Below are positions 6,218-7,070 of a DNA stretch of 7,070 bases, piece by piece (within the stretch, counting starts at the first letter, position 1; every line of letters starts with the position of its first letter). The position numbers and the translations under genes were made by a program. The DNA comes from CAZLMF01 sp964560565 (lineage in GTDB: Bacteria > Bacillota > Clostridia > Oscillospirales > Ruminococcaceae): assembly GCA_964560565.1 (NCBI GenBank), contig CAZLMF010000081.1, forward strand, positions 1 through 7,070. The letters are read 5' to 3'. Under the pieces are notes generated by a model. The model saw only the letters and a list, made by a program, of their open reading frames with translations. It made no database searches and had not been told where the DNA came from.

Positions 6218-6364
6218 GTGTTTGAAAATGGATTTGATTTTAATGGAAATGGCGAACTTGACCTTGGGGATTTATACTTGGAAATGGAAATCGTAGATAA
6301 TGAAGACGGTGACGATGACGACGATGACGACGATGAGGACGATGAGGATGTGTTTAGTATATAG
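6218..6364 (+). CDS. Small extremely acidic protein with EF-hand-like loop
   Basis: A GTG-started frame of 48 codons follows a strong AGGAGGTG Shine-Dalgarno (6205-6212). Residues 7-18, DFNGNGELDLGD, fit the 12-position EF-hand/dockerin calcium loop: D1, N3, N5, G6, hydrophobic 8, D9 and D12. A short helix-like segment, LYLEMEIV (19-26), follows. Residues 27-44 are almost entirely acidic, with eight consecutive aspartates (32-39). In total 23 of 48 residues are Asp or Glu, with no Lys, Arg or His. No signal peptide or membrane segment is seen. Small Asp-rich proteins with a single DxNxDG-type loop occur in Clostridia, mostly uncharacterised. Calcium binding is inferred from the motif only. 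The Shine-Dalgarno overlaps the stop of the WYL remnant, and an HD-domain gene starts 54 nt downstream, suggesting one transcription unit. Confidence 0.72.
   Translation: MFENGFDFNGNGELDLGDLYLEMEIVDNEDGDDDDDDDDEDDEDVFSI
6311..6349 (+). repeat. 9-bp tandem repeat encoding the poly-acidic tail
   Basis: Four copies of a 9-bp unit lie head to tail (GACGATGAC twice, then GACGATGAG twice), followed by a partial GAT. Nine is a multiple of three, so copy-number change would lengthen or shorten the Asp/Glu tail by three residues without a frameshift. Confidence 0.8.
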
Positions 6365-6418
6365 TAAGCCCTATTATACTCAAGGTATATAATTTTACCG
6401 CATAAGGAGGTCGCCAAA

Positions 6419-7000
6419 ATGAGCAACAAAGAAAAATTCATAGAAATCTACAATAAGTATATCACACGTGAGGGCGCCGATAAACTGCTTGAGTATCTGC
6501 AGTCAAACGCAAGTGACTTTTTCACTGCCCCTGCAAGCACAAGGTTCCACGGCTCCCATGAGGGGGGACTGTTAGAGCATAGCTTGAATGTGTATGAATG
6601 TCTGGTGGATTATCTTAATAGGGATAGGGTTAAAAGTACATACTCCTTCTCCTATGACGATGAAAGCATTGCAATAGTTGCACTTTTGCACGACTTGTGC
6701 AAGGTCAACTGCTATAAGCCCGGCACTCGCAACGTAAAGGACGCAAACGGTGTCTGGCACACAGTTGCTACATACGAATTTGCTGACGACCTGCCTTATG
6801 GTCATGGGGAAAAGTCAGTTTATATCATTAGCGGCTTTATGCGTTTAACAAGGGAGGAGTCCTTCGCTATTCGCTACCACATGGGATTCTCCGGCACAGA
6901 GGATAAACGCAATATCGGGGATTCCTTTGAGAAATTCCCTCTTTCCTTTGCTCTTTCCACAGCGGATATGGAGGCAACTTATTTTGTTGAGAGCAAATAG
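6419..7000 (+). CDS. Small HD-domain protein (putative metal-dependent phosphohydrolase)
   Basis: This 193-residue protein is a single HD domain. Candidate metal ligands in order are H47 or H54 in SHEGGLLEHSLNV (46-58), H91-D92 in ALLHDLCKV (88-96), H129 in YGHGEK (127-132), H154 in RYHMG (152-156), and D183 in STADMEAT (180-187). The spacing and the GGLLEHS and YGHGEKS blocks resemble the stand-alone HD hydrolases and YhaM-type HD domains of Firmicutes. HD enzymes cleave phosphoester bonds in nucleotides or nucleic acids; the substrate here cannot be told. There is no signal peptide or membrane segment, so it is cytosolic. AAGGAGGT (6404-6411) sits 7 nt before ATG 6419. The gene closes the plus-strand group and is followed at once by a strong terminator. 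A TATAAT at 6388-6393 lacks a matching -35, so cotranscription with the acidic gene is more likely. Confidence 0.88.
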   Translation: MSNKEKFIEIYNKYITREGADKLLEYLQSNASDFFTAPASTRFHGSHEGGLLEHSLNVYECLVDYLNRDRVKSTYSFSYDDESIAIVALLHDLCKVNCYKPGTRNVKDANGVWHTVATYEFADDLPYGHGEKSVYIISGFMRLTREESFAIRYHMGFSGTEDKRNIGDSFEKFPLSFALSTADMEATYFVESK

Positions 7001-7014
7001 CCTTAACATGCTTA

Positions 7015-7050
7015 AAAAACCGCCGACAACATCCGTTGTCGGCGGTTTTT
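7015..7050 (+). terminator. Strong intrinsic terminator after the HD gene
   Basis: CCGCCGACAAC (7020-7030) pairs perfectly with GTTGTCGGCGG (7035-7045) around the tetraloop ATCC. A flanking A5/T5 extends the stem to 16 bp and supplies the U tract. The A run on the left could let it work on the opposite strand too. Nothing is recognisable in the last 20 bases of the window. Confidence 0.93.
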
Positions 7051-7070
7051 AGCAGCTTCGAAAAATGTAT

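Noticed and set aside
6375..6393. TATAC-5-GTATA inverted repeat and TATAAT before the HD gene
   Set aside because: The stem is short and AT-only in the main, and no -35 stands at a proper distance, so I do not call a promoter or terminator.
6184..6441. Minus-strand 85-codon frame with a long serine run
   Set aside because: The serine run is just the reverse complement of the Asp/Glu repeat. It has no ribosome binding site, and the plus-strand frame has an excellent one.

Overview
The window looks like a chromosomal stretch of a low-GC, endospore-forming Firmicute of the class Clostridia. The strongest evidence is an intact dpaA-dpaB pair, which makes the spore-core solute dipicolinic acid. 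AG-rich Shine-Dalgarno sites, sigma-A-like promoters and clostridial-type aspartokinase and WYL proteins agree with this. A run of exactly 100 N (3283-3382) marks a scaffold join, so this is a draft or metagenome-derived assembly. No tRNA, rRNA, CRISPR array, insertion sequence or phage gene was seen.

Layout. (1) 1-418, minus strand: the N-terminus of a SecA-family ATPase running off the left edge, with a good promoter at 490-518. (2) 598-2059, plus strand: dpaA and dpaB, overlapping by 8 nt and closed by a hairpin at 2064-2100. (3) 2276-3282, plus strand: a ROK-type regulator whose sugar-kinase-like domain has lost its hallmark motifs; its C-terminus lies in the gap. (4) 3383-4641, minus strand: aspartokinase (lysC), convergent with the ROK gene and also missing its C-terminus in the gap. 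(5) 4642-4988: a 347-bp divergent intergenic region with promoters on both strands, four same-strand copies of ATGCCTT and a perfect 7-1-7 palindrome. (6) 4989-5981, plus strand: a complete WYL-family transcriptional regulator. (7) 5982-6206: a start-less remnant of the C-terminal domain of a second WYL protein, in the same frame directly after the first one's stop. (8) 6218-6364: a 48-residue, extremely acidic protein with an EF-hand-like loop and a 9-bp tandem repeat. (9) 6419-7000: a small HD-domain protein, closed by a very strong terminator at 7015-7050.

How the genes fit together. Aspartokinase starts the aspartate pathway that yields 4-hydroxy-tetrahydrodipicolinate, the substrate DpaAB converts to dipicolinate. 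In Bacillus subtilis the dpaAB (spoVF) genes share an operon with asd and an aspartokinase, so their closeness here, although on opposite strands, echoes a known link. The WYL regulator, acidic microprotein and HD protein form a co-oriented group and may be one transcription unit; their function is unknown. I see no clear new multi-gene system. The least explained parts are the 347-bp divergent region, the WYL remnant with its neighbouring acidic protein, and the degenerate ROK protein.
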